Source of the DNA: Armatimonadota bacterium
GTDB lineage: Bacteria > Sysuimicrobiota > Sysuimicrobiia > Sysuimicrobiales > Humicultoraceae
Length of the DNA stretch: 8,237 nt
Assembly: GCA_016198805.1 (NCBI GenBank)
Contig: JACQHU010000133.1
Coordinates: forward strand, 1-8,237
Direction: 5' to 3'
Shown here: positions 1 to 6,645 of the stretch, one piece after another
Numbering within the stretch: the stretch's first letter is position 1
How the letters are laid out: each line of letters begins with the position of its first letter
Notes under the pieces: generated by a model
What the model was told of the DNA's origin: nothing
The model's input: the letters and a program-made list of their open reading frames with translations, nothing else
Database searches by the model: none
Position numbers and translations under genes: made by a program

Positions 1-97
1 GGCGGGGTACACCCGGGCATCGATGATCTACACCAAGGGGATGCTCACCGAACCGTATCCCGGCGCGTCGGGACGCGATCCGGCGCGGGAGGTGTAG
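1..97 (+). CDS. nuoI: NADH-quinone oxidoreductase subunit I, C-terminal end (partial)
   Basis: Only the last 31 codons are present, read from base 2 and ending in TAG at 95-97; the start lies left of the window. The visible tail contains the stretch S-M-I-Y-T-K-G-M-L, which resembles the end of NuoI after its two 4Fe-4S cluster segments, followed by a variable, charged tail. NuoI is the ferredoxin-like subunit that passes electrons from the peripheral arm towards quinone. No cysteine motif is visible here, so the call rests mainly on position: it directly precedes nuoJ by 4 bases, as nuoI does in most nuo operons. The purine-rich GGGAGGTG at 87-94, inside these last codons, serves as ribosome binding site for nuoJ. 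Confidence 0.65.
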   Translation, partial: AGYTRASMIYTKGMLTEPYPGASGRDPAREV

Positions 98-101
98 GCG
101 C

Positions 102-617
102 GTGGAGTGGGCCGTCTTCGTCCCCACGGCCGCCCTGGCGCTGGCAGGCGGCGTGGGCGTCATCGCCGCGCGCCAGCCCGTTCACAGCGCGCTGGCGCTG
201 CTGATGGTGCTGGCGTCGCTGGCGGTGTCCTACCTGCTGCTGGCCGCGCAGTTCATCGCGGTCCTGCAGGTGATCATCTACGCCGGCGCCATCGTCGTGC
301 TGTTTCTCTTCGTCATCATGCTGCTGCACGCCCGCTCAGGCGAGGGACCGCGGGAGAAGCTGCCGCGCCAGCGCGCCGAAGCCTATGTGTTTGCGGCGCT
401 GTACCTGGGGGTGCTGCTGGCTGCCGCACTCGGGGCCGCCGCGCCCCTGGCGTCTATCGCGGCGGAATTCGGCACGGCCCAGCAGGTGGGCGAGTCGCTG
501 TTCACCACGTACCTGCTGCCCTTCGAGCTGGCTTCGGTGATCCTGCTGGTGGGGATCGTGGCCGCGACGGTGCTCGGCCGCCGGCCGCCAGAGCACGCCG
601 GGAGAGGGAAGGGGTAG
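102..617 (+). CDS. nuoJ: NADH-quinone oxidoreductase subunit J
   Basis: A 171-residue membrane protein of the proton-pumping arm of complex I, at the junction with the quinone-binding region. Family length is usually about 165-200. Hydrophobic segments fall near residues 3-22, 28-48, 50-76, 93-115 and 135-159, fitting five transmembrane helices. The third carries the hallmark Y60-A-G-A-I-V run (the pi-bulge helix; Tyr60 matches E. coli Tyr59), followed by the conserved V-L-F-L-F-V-I-M-L. The last helix has the typical L-P-F-E-L-A-S-V-I-L-L-V. The GTG start at 102 is supported by GGGAGGTG seven bases upstream and by correct N-terminal length. Its stop is separated by two bases from the nuoK start, so the two are probably translated together. 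The C-terminal tail is short and basic. Confidence 0.95.
   Translation: MEWAVFVPTAALALAGGVGVIAARQPVHSALALLMVLASLAVSYLLLAAQFIAVLQVIIYAGAIVVLFLFVIMLLHARSGEGPREKLPRQRAEAYVFAALYLGVLLAAALGAAAPLASIAAEFGTAQQVGESLFTTYLLPFELASVILLVGIVAATVLGRRPPEHAGRGKG
603..614 (+). promoter_or_regulatory. Ribosome binding site deciding the nuoK start
   Basis: The purine tract AGAGGGAAGGGG lies inside the last nuoJ codons and ends five bases before the GTG at 620. It supports that GTG as the nuoK start rather than an in-frame upstream start: the same frame is open back to base 107 only as an out-of-frame shadow of nuoJ. Confidence 0.7.
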
Positions 618-619
618 CG

Positions 620-922
620 GTGGTCCCGGCCCCGGCCTATCTCGCCCTGAGCGCCGTGCTCTTCACGTTGGGGGCCGTCGGCGTCCTGGTCAGGCGCAAC
701 GCGCTGATTATCTTCATGGCCGTGGAGCTGATGCTGAACTCGGTGAACCTGGCCTTCGTGACCTTTGCCCGACAGCACGGCTCGATCGACGGGCAGGTCG
801 CGGTGTTCTTTGTGCTGGTGGTGGCCGCCGTGGAAGTCGTCGTGGGGCTGGCGCTGATCGTGGACATCTTCCGGTCGCGCGAGACGGTGGATATCGACGA
901 CGTCGACCTCCTGCGGGGGTAG
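620..922 (+). CDS. nuoK: NADH-quinone oxidoreductase subunit K
   Basis: A 100-residue protein with three transmembrane helices (about residues 5-24, 28-50 and 59-83), exactly the usual NuoK length. It is the MrpC-like subunit of the complex I membrane arm and contributes buried charges to proton translocation. Glu36 (in M-A-V-E-L-M-L-N) and Glu72 (in A-A-V-E-V-V-V-G) fall at the same numbers as the two functionally important glutamates of E. coli NuoK. The loop R-R-N after helix 1 and D-G-Q-V before helix 3 are also typical, as is the acidic C-terminal tail ending L-R-G. The GTG start at 620 is chosen from the ribosome binding site and family length; the frame is open much further upstream, but that part is a shadow of nuoJ. 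The stop TAG at 920-922 is in the same frame as nuoL. Confidence 0.96.
   Translation: MVPAPAYLALSAVLFTLGAVGVLVRRNALIIFMAVELMLNSVNLAFVTFARQHGSIDGQVAVFFVLVVAAVEVVVGLALIVDIFRSRETVDIDDVDLLRG
913..920 (+). promoter_or_regulatory. Shine-Dalgarno-like GCGGGGGT at the nuoK/nuoL junction
   Basis: A G-rich tract at the very end of nuoK is the only ribosome-binding-like sequence before nuoL. It lies 8 bases before an ATC at 929 and 5 bases before an ACG at 926, both in the nuoL frame, but 44 bases before the first canonical start (GTG at 965). This makes the nuoL start uncertain. Confidence 0.4.
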
Positions 923-964
923 ACGACGATCCCGACCGACGTTCGCCTGCTTGGCACGCTGATC

Positions 965-2821
965 GTGGTCTGGCCGCTGCTGGGGTGGCTGACCAACGGG
1001 CTGATCGGCCGCCGTCTCTCCCGCGCGCTGGCCGGCGAGCTCGCCTGCGTGACCGTGGCCGCGAGCTTTGTGAGCGCGCTGGGCGTGCTGCTGGCCGTCC
1101 GGCCTGCCGGCGCCACGGACGCGGCGGTCTCCATCGTCATCCCGCTGTTCCGCTGGCTCGGCGCCGGCGACCTGTGGATCGACGCCAGCCTGATCATCGA
1201 TGCCCTCTCGCTGGTGATGGCGCTCGTGGTCAGCGGCGTCGGATTCCTGATCCACGTCTACTCGCTGGGGTACATGGCGGACGACCCCGACCTGCCACGG
1301 TACTTCGCCTACCTGAACCTGTTCATGTTCGCCATGCTCCTGCTGGTGCTGGCCGGCAACCTGCTGGTCCTGTTCATCGGGTGGGAACTGGTCGGCGTGT
1401 GCTCGTATCTGCTCATCGGGTACTGGTTCGCGCGGCCGGCCGCCGCGACAGCGGGCCGCAAGGCCTTCATCGTCAACCGCATCGGCGACGCGGCGTTCCT
1501 GCTCGGGCTCTTCCTGCTGTTCACCCAGCTCCGGACGCTGGACATCCTGCAGATCCGTGACGGCGCGCCGCATCTGCCGGAGGGCGTGCGGACGCTCGCG
1601 GCCCTGCTGCTGTTCGCGGGGGCCACGGGCAAGTCGGCGCAGCTGCCGCTGCACGTCTGGTTGCCCGACGCCATGGAAGGCCCGACCCCAGTCTCCGCCC
1701 TCATCCACGCCGCCACCATGGTGACGGCCGGGGTCTTCCTCATCGCGCGGCTCGACCGGCTGTTCCTGACGGCGCCGGTGGCCCTCTTCGTCGTCGGCAT
1801 CGTCGGCGCGCTCACCGCGTTCTTCGCCGCCACCGTGGCATTGCGCCAGTACGACCTCAAGCGGGTGCTGGCCTACTCGACCATCAGCCAGCTCGGCTAC
1901 ATGTTCGTCGCCATGGGCGCGCTGGCGCCCGTCGCCGGCATCTTTCACCTGGTGACGCAAGCCTTCTTCAAGGCGCTGCTCTTCCTGGCGGCCGGCAGCG
2001 TGATGCACGCCATGCACGACGTCATCGATATGCGCCGGCTGGGCGGGCTCGCCCGGCCCCTGCGATGGACGGCCGGCGGTTTCCTGATCGGGGTCCTCGC
2101 CATCGCCGGCGTGCCGCCGTTTGCCGGCTTCTTCAGCAAGGATCTGATCCTGGAAGAGGCGTTTGCGCTCGGCCTGTCCACCGGCAACTTCCTGCCGTAC
2201 GCGCTGGCCCTCGTCACGGCATTCGTCACGGCCCTGTACATGACGCGTGCGGCGATGCTGACCTTCTCCGGCCGACCGGCTGAGGCCGCGGCGCATCCCC
2301 ACGAGGCGCCGCCGAGCATGCTGGTGCCGATGACCGCTCTGGCCGCGCTCTCGGTGGGCGGAGGCCTGCTCGGCGCGCGCGTGGCCGGCGAGCCCCTGGT
2401 GGAGTTCCTCGCCCCGCTCATCGGGGTGAAGGCCGGCGAAGGGGCAGTGGTCCATCCCCCGGCAGGTCTGCTGGTGGGGATCTCCATCGCGGTGGCGCTG
2501 GCCGGGATCGTCGCAGGGATCGCCGTGCACCGTGGCCGGCGAGATCCCGCGCTGGGCGCGATCGCCGCGTTCCTGGAGCGCCGGTGGTACATCGACGACC
2601 TCTACGATGCCGTGATCGTCGCGCCGGGCCGCGCGCTGGCGCGCTGGCTCGCGGGTCCTGTCGACCTGGGAATCATCGACGGCGCGGTCAACGCCGTCGG
2701 CCGCGTGCTCGCCGCGGTCGGGCGCGCGGCCCGCCGGCTCCAGACCGGCTATGCACGGCAGTACGCGCTGGGGGTGCTGGTCGGGACGCTCATCATCGTG
2801 GGCTACTGGATGCTGAGGTAG
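965..2821 (+). CDS. nuoL: NADH-quinone oxidoreductase subunit L
   Basis: The distal antiporter-like subunit of complex I, 618 residues from this start (family about 600-670), with about 16 transmembrane helices and a C-terminal amphipathic lateral helix that braces the membrane arm. Seen residues of the proton channel are Glu141 (G-W-E-L-V-G), Asp175 (N-R-I-G-D-A), Lys223 (T-G-K-S-A-Q-L-P-L-H-V-W-L-P-D-A), His248 (L-I-H-A-A-T-M-V), His328 and Lys336 (G-I-F-H ... F-F-K-A-L), and Lys392 in the broken helix (F-F-S-K-D-L-I-L). The region around residues 525-595 fits the lateral helix and ends in a last membrane anchor at 600-616. GTG 965 is the first canonical start but leaves only three residues before the conserved P-L-L-G of helix 1 and has no ribosome binding site. 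The frame is open from 923, directly after the nuoK stop, and the residues it would add are hydrophobic and helix-like, so the true start may be a rare codon upstream. Confidence 0.95.
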   Translation: MVWPLLGWLTNGLIGRRLSRALAGELACVTVAASFVSALGVLLAVRPAGATDAAVSIVIPLFRWLGAGDLWIDASLIIDALSLVMALVVSGVGFLIHVYSLGYMADDPDLPRYFAYLNLFMFAMLLLVLAGNLLVLFIGWELVGVCSYLLIGYWFARPAAATAGRKAFIVNRIGDAAFLLGLFLLFTQLRTLDILQIRDGAPHLPEGVRTLAALLLFAGATGKSAQLPLHVWLPDAMEGPTPVSALIHAATMVTAGVFLIARLDRLFLTAPVALFVVGIVGALTAFFAATVALRQYDLKRVLAYSTISQLGYMFVAMGALAPVAGIFHLVTQAFFKALLFLAAGSVMHAMHDVIDMRRLGGLARPLRWTAGGFLIGVLAIAGVPPFAGFFSKDLILEEAFALGLSTGNFLPYALALVTAFVTALYMTRAAMLTFSGRPAEAAAHPHEAPPSMLVPMTALAALSVGGGLLGARVAGEPLVEFLAPLIGVKAGEGAVVHPPAGLLVGISIAVALAGIVAGIAVHRGRRDPALGAIAAFLERRWYIDDLYDAVIVAPGRALARWLAGPVDLGIIDGAVNAVGRVLAAVGRAARRLQTGYARQYALGVLVGTLIIVGYWMLR

Positions 2822-2824
2822 CGC

Positions 2825-4327
2825 ATGCTCTCGCTCCTCATCTTCCTTCCCCTGGCCGGTGCCGTCCTGCTCGCGCTGCTGCCGCGCGAGCGCCAGGCCG
2901 CCATCCGGTGGGCCGGGCTCGCGGCCAGCCTGGCGACGCTGCTCGTGGCCGCCCGGCTGTTCCAGATCTTCAACCCTGCTTCCGGCGACATGCAGTTCGT
3001 CGCGCACGCCACCTGGGTGCCCACTCTCGGGATCGGCTACGCGGTCGGGGTCGACGGCATCTCGCTGGTGCTGGTGGGCCTGACCGCCGTCATCTTCCCG
3101 CTGGCGTTGCTGGGGTCGTGGGGGTCGATCACTGAACGGCTCAAGGCCTTCACCATGTCTATGCTGGGCCTGGAGACCGCGATCCTGGGCACGTTCCTGA
3201 GCCTGGACCTGATCCTCTTCTACGTGTTCTGGGAGGCGGTCCTGATCCCCATGGCGTTCCTGATCGGCCTGTGGGGCAGCGAGAACCGTCGCTACGCCGC
3301 GCTGAAGTTCTTCCTTTATACTATGGCGGCCAGCGTGCTCATGCTGGTCGCCATCATCGCCCTGCACGTCATCGCGATCGACGGGCTCGGCGAGCGGACC
3401 TTCGACCTGGCCCGGCTGGCCACGCTGAGCCTGCCGCCGGAGGTCCAGGGCTGGCTTTTCGCCGCGTTTGCCCTGGCCTTCGCCGTGAAGGTCCCGATCT
3501 GGCCCCTGCACACCTGGCTGCCGGACGCGCACACCGAAGCGCCAACTGCGGGCAGTGTGATCCTGGCGGCCATCCTGCTCAAGCTGGGGACGTACGGCTT
3601 CATCCGGTTCGGCCCGACCCTGTTTCCCGACGCGCTGCTGGCTGCCGCGCCGCTGCTGGCCGCCCTCGCCATCATCGGCATCCTCTACGGCGCATTGGTC
3701 TCGTGGGCCCAGACCGACCTGAAGCGCCTCGTCGCATTTTCCAGCGTGAGCCACCTGGGCTTCGTGATGCTGGGCCTGGCGGCGCTGAACGTGCAGGGCT
3801 TCCAGGGCGGCCTGATCCAGATGATCAACCACGGGATCAGCACCGGCGCGCTGTTCCTGATCGTCGGCGTGCTGTATGAGCGGACGCACTCGCGCCTGAT
3901 CGCCGACTACGGCGGCGTCGCCGCGCGCATGCCGCGGTTCGCCGCGGTGTTCACCGTGGTGATGCTCTCGTCGGCCGCGCTGCCGGGGACCAACGGGTTC
4001 GTGGGCGAGTTCCTGATCCTGCTGGGCGCGTTCCGCACCTCAGCCTGGTGGGCGGCGCTGGGCGCCGGCGGCGTCATCCTCTCGGTGGTCTACCTGCTGT
4101 GGGCCTACCAGCAGGTCATGCACGGGCCGCTCGTCGCGAAGCATCCGGACCGGCTGGTAGATCTCACGCGGCGCGAACTTGCAGTGTTCGCCGCCATCAT
4201 CGTGATGATCTTTGCGGTCGGGCTCTATCCCCGGGTGCTGCTGGACCGCTCGGAAGCCACGGTCAATGCCGTGCTGGCGCGGCTCCAGCGCCCGGCCGCC
4301 ACGGCCGTCACGGTGTCCCCGAGATGA
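2825..4327 (+). CDS. nuoM: NADH-quinone oxidoreductase subunit M
   Basis: The middle antiporter-like subunit of complex I, 500 residues (family about 490-530), with about 14 transmembrane helices. Key residues seen are Glu137 (Y-V-F-W-E-A-V-L-I-P-M), Lys222 (F-A-V-K-V-P-I-W-P-L-H-T-W-L-P-D-A-H), Lys253 (L-L-K-L-G-T-Y-G) and Glu395 (G-F-V-G-E-F-L-I-L). Glu395 takes the place of the terminal Lys found in NuoL and NuoN, which is the feature that separates M from its paralogues. The H-T-E-A-P-T-A-G-S-V run after Lys222 is also diagnostic of NuoM. The ATG at 2825 is supported by GAGG at 2815-2818 inside the end of nuoL, six bases upstream; three bases separate the two genes. Its stop TGA overlaps the nuoN start (ATGA). 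Confidence 0.97.
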   Translation: MLSLLIFLPLAGAVLLALLPRERQAAIRWAGLAASLATLLVAARLFQIFNPASGDMQFVAHATWVPTLGIGYAVGVDGISLVLVGLTAVIFPLALLGSWGSITERLKAFTMSMLGLETAILGTFLSLDLILFYVFWEAVLIPMAFLIGLWGSENRRYAALKFFLYTMAASVLMLVAIIALHVIAIDGLGERTFDLARLATLSLPPEVQGWLFAAFALAFAVKVPIWPLHTWLPDAHTEAPTAGSVILAAILLKLGTYGFIRFGPTLFPDALLAAAPLLAALAIIGILYGALVSWAQTDLKRLVAFSSVSHLGFVMLGLAALNVQGFQGGLIQMINHGISTGALFLIVGVLYERTHSRLIADYGGVAARMPRFAAVFTVVMLSSAALPGTNGFVGEFLILLGAFRTSAWWAALGAGGVILSVVYLLWAYQQVMHGPLVAKHPDRLVDLTRRELAVFAAIIVMIFAVGLYPRVLLDRSEATVNAVLARLQRPAATAVTVSPR

Positions 4328-5769
4328 TCACGCCTCCCGCCTTTGACCTGACCCTTGTGGCGCCCGAACTGATCGTCTTCGGGACGGCGCTGGTCGTCCT
4401 GATGGTCGATCTGTGGCTGGCGGCGGAGCGGCGGGGGGTGCTGATCGCCGTCAGCCTGCTGGGGCTGGCCTGGGCCGCGTGGATGGCCGCGGTGGCCCCG
4501 GACGGCGTCTCGTTCGCCGGCATGTACGTGCGCGATGCGCTGGCGCGGGCGGGGCAACTCCTGGCGCTGGGCGTCACCGCGGCAGGCGTGCTCGTGGCCC
4601 CGGAGTACCTGCGGCGGGGAGGCCTCGACCGGGGCGAATATTACGTCCTCGTGCTCGTCGCCGGCGCCGGGGCCATGTTGATGGCGGCCAGCCGCGACCT
4701 GCTGATGCTCTTCCTGTCGCTGGAGGTGCTGTCGATCCCGCTCTATATCCTGGCGGCGACGGCCCGGGGCAACCCGCGGTCGCAGGAAGCCGGGATGAAG
4801 TACTTCCTGCTCGGCGCCTTCGCGAGCGCGTTCTTCCTCTACGGCGTCGCCCTGCTCTACGGCGTGACGGGAACGACCCGATTGCCCGACCTGGCGACGG
4901 CGGTCGCCCGGCTGGGCTCCAGCGCCCCCGCGGCGGCCGGATTGGGCCTGCTGGTGATCGGGCTGGGCTTCAAGGCGGCGATGGTACCGTTCCACACCTG
5001 GGCGCCCGACGTCTACGAGGGCGCGCCGTTCCCGGCCGCGGCGTTCATGTCGGTGGTGGCCAAGGTCGGAGCGTTCGTCGCGCTGCTGCGGCTCTTCCCG
5101 CTCACGCTGGGCGCGCTGGCCGACCAGTGGCGGCTGCTGCTCGGCGTGCTCAGCGCGGTCACGATGATCGTCGGCAACCTGGCCGCGCTGACCCAGACCG
5201 GCTACAAGCGCCTGCTGGCGTACTCGAGCATCGCCCACACCGGGTACATGATGGTCGGCATAGCGATCGGCACGCCGGCCGCGGTGGCAGCCGTGATCAC
5301 CTACCTGGCCGTCTACGCCGCCATGACCACAGGCGCGTTCGCCGTAGCCATCGCGCTGGAGCGTGGTGGAGGCGAGGCCGACCGGATCGAGGATTACAGC
5401 GGCCTGGCCGGTCGGGCCCCGCTGCTGGCGCTGGCGACGGCGGTGTTCATGGTTTCGCTGGCCGGCCTGCCGCCCACCGGCGGCTTCGTGGCGAAGCTGG
5501 GCGTGTTCGCGGCCGCGGTCGAAGGCGGCGGGCCGGGCGGCTTGGCGCTGGCGCTGATCGGCGTGCTGACCAGCGTGATCTCGGTCTACTACTACCTGCG
5601 GGTCGCGTACGTCATGTATGCTGGCGAGGCCGCAGGGATGGTGCGGATCCACGCCAGCCCGCTGGTGAACGCCGTGGTGCTCCTGACCGCGCTGGTCGTG
5701 GTGCAGATCGGCATCCTGCCGGCGGCGGTGACGGCGTTCGCGCAGCAGGTGGGTGGACTGCTCAGGTAG
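4324..5769 (+). CDS. nuoN: NADH-quinone oxidoreductase subunit N
   Basis: The proximal antiporter-like subunit of complex I, 481 residues (E. coli NuoN is 485), with about 14 transmembrane helices. Key residues are Glu134 (L-S-L-E-V-L-S-I-P-L-Y), Lys217 (G-L-G-F-K-A-A-M-V-P-F-H-T-W-A-P-D-V-Y), Lys247 (V-V-A-K-V-G-A-F) and Lys391 (G-F-V-A-K-L-G-V-F); the two middle lysines match E. coli numbering exactly. The W-A-P-D-V-Y-E-G-A-P stretch identifies it as N rather than L or M. It starts at ATG 4324, overlapping the nuoM stop by four bases (ATGA) with only a weak upstream purine run, so translation is probably coupled to nuoM. The frame is open upstream to 4048 but that part is a shadow of nuoM. 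It is the last nuo gene here; its end overlaps the end of lgt on the other strand. Confidence 0.97.
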   Translation: MITPPAFDLTLVAPELIVFGTALVVLMVDLWLAAERRGVLIAVSLLGLAWAAWMAAVAPDGVSFAGMYVRDALARAGQLLALGVTAAGVLVAPEYLRRGGLDRGEYYVLVLVAGAGAMLMAASRDLLMLFLSLEVLSIPLYILAATARGNPRSQEAGMKYFLLGAFASAFFLYGVALLYGVTGTTRLPDLATAVARLGSSAPAAAGLGLLVIGLGFKAAMVPFHTWAPDVYEGAPFPAAAFMSVVAKVGAFVALLRLFPLTLGALADQWRLLLGVLSAVTMIVGNLAALTQTGYKRLLAYSSIAHTGYMMVGIAIGTPAAVAAVITYLAVYAAMTTGAFAVAIALERGGGEADRIEDYSGLAGRAPLLALATAVFMVSLAGLPPTGGFVAKLGVFAAAVEGGGPGGLALALIGVLTSVISVYYYLRVAYVMYAGEAAGMVRIHASPLVNAVVLLTALVVVQIGILPAAVTAFAQQVGGLLR

Positions 5770-6538
5770 CCTGCCGGGGGATGTCGCCGGGATCCTGTGT
5801 CGGTCCCGCGGCCGCGCGCCCCCTCCGCAGCAACTCGAAGGTCCCCCAGGCGAGCAGCAGCAGCGCCGGAATCTGTCCCAGCGTGATGATACCGACCGCG
5901 CGCATGTCGCTGCGCAACGCGTCCAGGAAGACGCGGCCGATCGACGACGCCACGATAATCGACCAGAACACCTGCCCATCGAACCGCCGGTGTGATGCGA
6001 TCTTCCTGGCCCAGAGCAGAATCAGCGCGCCGATCAGCATTTCGTAGATCTGCAGCGGATGTCTGGGCGCATCCGGCGCGGTCGGAAACCGCACGCCCCA
6101 GGGCAGGCTCGTGGGATCGCCGTAGAGTTCGCCGTTCATGAAGTTGCCGAACCGGATGAAGATACTCCCGATGGGAATCGCCCACACGAAGACATCCGCC
6201 AGCGCCCACAGCGACACGCCGTAGCGGCGCGCGGCCCAGACCAGGTAGAGCAGCCCGGCGGCGATGGCGCCGTGCGAGCCCAGGCCGCCGTGGTCGATGC
6301 GCAGGATCTCCACGGGATCGGCAAACTGCGCCGGATGCGCGACCACGTAGCCCAGGCGCGCGCCCGCGAGCGCGACGATCGCAAAGGTCAGGGCGGTACG
6401 GTCCAGCACCGCCGTGGGGATGCCGAACCTCGGCCCGTACCGGTAGCCCACGATCATGCTGACCGCAATGGTGGTGGCCAGCATGACGCCGTACCAGCGG
6501 ATCGCGAGCGGGCCGAACTGGACGATGATGGGATCCAT
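5762..6538 (-). CDS. lgt: Prolipoprotein diacylglyceryl transferase
   Basis: Transfers a diacylglyceryl group from phosphatidylglycerol to the lipobox cysteine of prolipoproteins, the first step of bacterial lipoprotein maturation, in the inner membrane. The protein has 258 residues and about seven transmembrane helices. Motifs seen: I-R-W-Y-G at 13-17 (Tyr16 like E. coli Tyr26), H-G-G-L-G-S-H-G at 83-90 (His89 like His103), F-I-R-F-G-N-F-M-N-G-E-L-Y-G at 127-140 (Arg129, Asn132, Glu137, Gly140 of the Lgt signature), R-H-P-L-Q-I-Y-E at 159-166, and R-V-F-L-D-A-L-R at 202-209. The ATG at 6538 is chosen because M-D-P-I-I-V-Q-F-G-P is the conserved beginning; the frame stays open 41 codons further upstream, but that sequence is not Lgt-like. 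No ribosome binding site precedes the start; a promoter lies immediately upstream. Asp206 stands where E. coli has Glu243, and Ser198 where many have Tyr. The style of the central signature resembles Bacteroidota Lgt. Confidence 0.95.
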   Translation of the reverse strand: MDPIIVQFGPLAIRWYGVMLATTIAVSMIVGYRYGPRFGIPTAVLDRTALTFAIVALAGARLGYVVAHPAQFADPVEILRIDHGGLGSHGAIAAGLLYLVWAARRYGVSLWALADVFVWAIPIGSIFIRFGNFMNGELYGDPTSLPWGVRFPTAPDAPRHPLQIYEMLIGALILLWARKIASHRRFDGQVFWSIIVASSIGRVFLDALRSDMRAVGIITLGQIPALLLLAWGTFELLRRGRAAAGPTQDPGDIPRQAT

Positions 6539-6548
6539 GGCCGGAGAC

Positions 6549-6577
6549 AGTGTAGCACCGGGGTCCTGGTGCCTCAA
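6549..6577 (-). promoter_or_regulatory. Sigma70-type promoter for lgt
   Basis: Read on the - strand, TTGAGG (6577-6572) and TACACT (6554-6549) are separated by exactly 17 bases. Each matches 4 of 6 consensus bases, including the key TTGA and the TA...T positions. The expected start of transcription is near 6542, only about four bases before the lgt ATG. No other convincing pair was seen in the spacer. This is a visual match, not an experimentally known promoter. Confidence 0.5.
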
Positions 6578-6619
6578 GGCGGGCAGCCGCTGGCTCCCGA
6601 CCGTCCAGGAGATTGAGGC
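6571..6619. repeat. Nested inverted repeat in the lgt/dehydrogenase spacer
   Basis: Seven-base arms GCCTCAA (6571-6577) and TTGAGGC (6613-6619) are perfect inverted copies separated by 35 bases. Between them sits a second dyad, GGG-c-AGCC (6581-6588) and GGCT-CCC (6592-6598), with a three-base loop and one bulged C. The left arm contains the proposed -35 hexamer of lgt. It could be an operator or an RNA structure in the leader of the downstream dehydrogenase gene, but arms this short can arise by chance. Confidence 0.3.
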
Positions 6620-6645
6620 CATCGTCGAGAAAGTAGGCGGCGCGC

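Noticed and set aside
3317..3322. TATACT inside nuoM as an internal promoter -10 element
   Set aside because: It matches 5 of 6 consensus bases but no -35-like hexamer lies 16-18 bases upstream, and the bases encode a normal Y-T pair of a conserved helix.
383..3889. Very long antisense open frame of 1168 codons opposite nuoJ to nuoM
   Set aside because: Its translation is low-complexity, rich in Gln, Arg, His, Asp and Gly with no membrane or domain pattern. It mirrors the codon bias of the GC-rich nuo genes, whose products are unmistakable.
4225..5979. 584-codon antisense open frame opposite nuoN
   Set aside because: Same charged, repetitive composition; a shadow of the nuoN frame with no recognisable motif or ribosome binding site.
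6613..6645. TTGAGG at 6613 as the -35 of a promoter for the dehydrogenase
   Set aside because: At 15-18 bases downstream there is only GC-rich sequence (TAGGCG, GGCGGC), with no acceptable -10.
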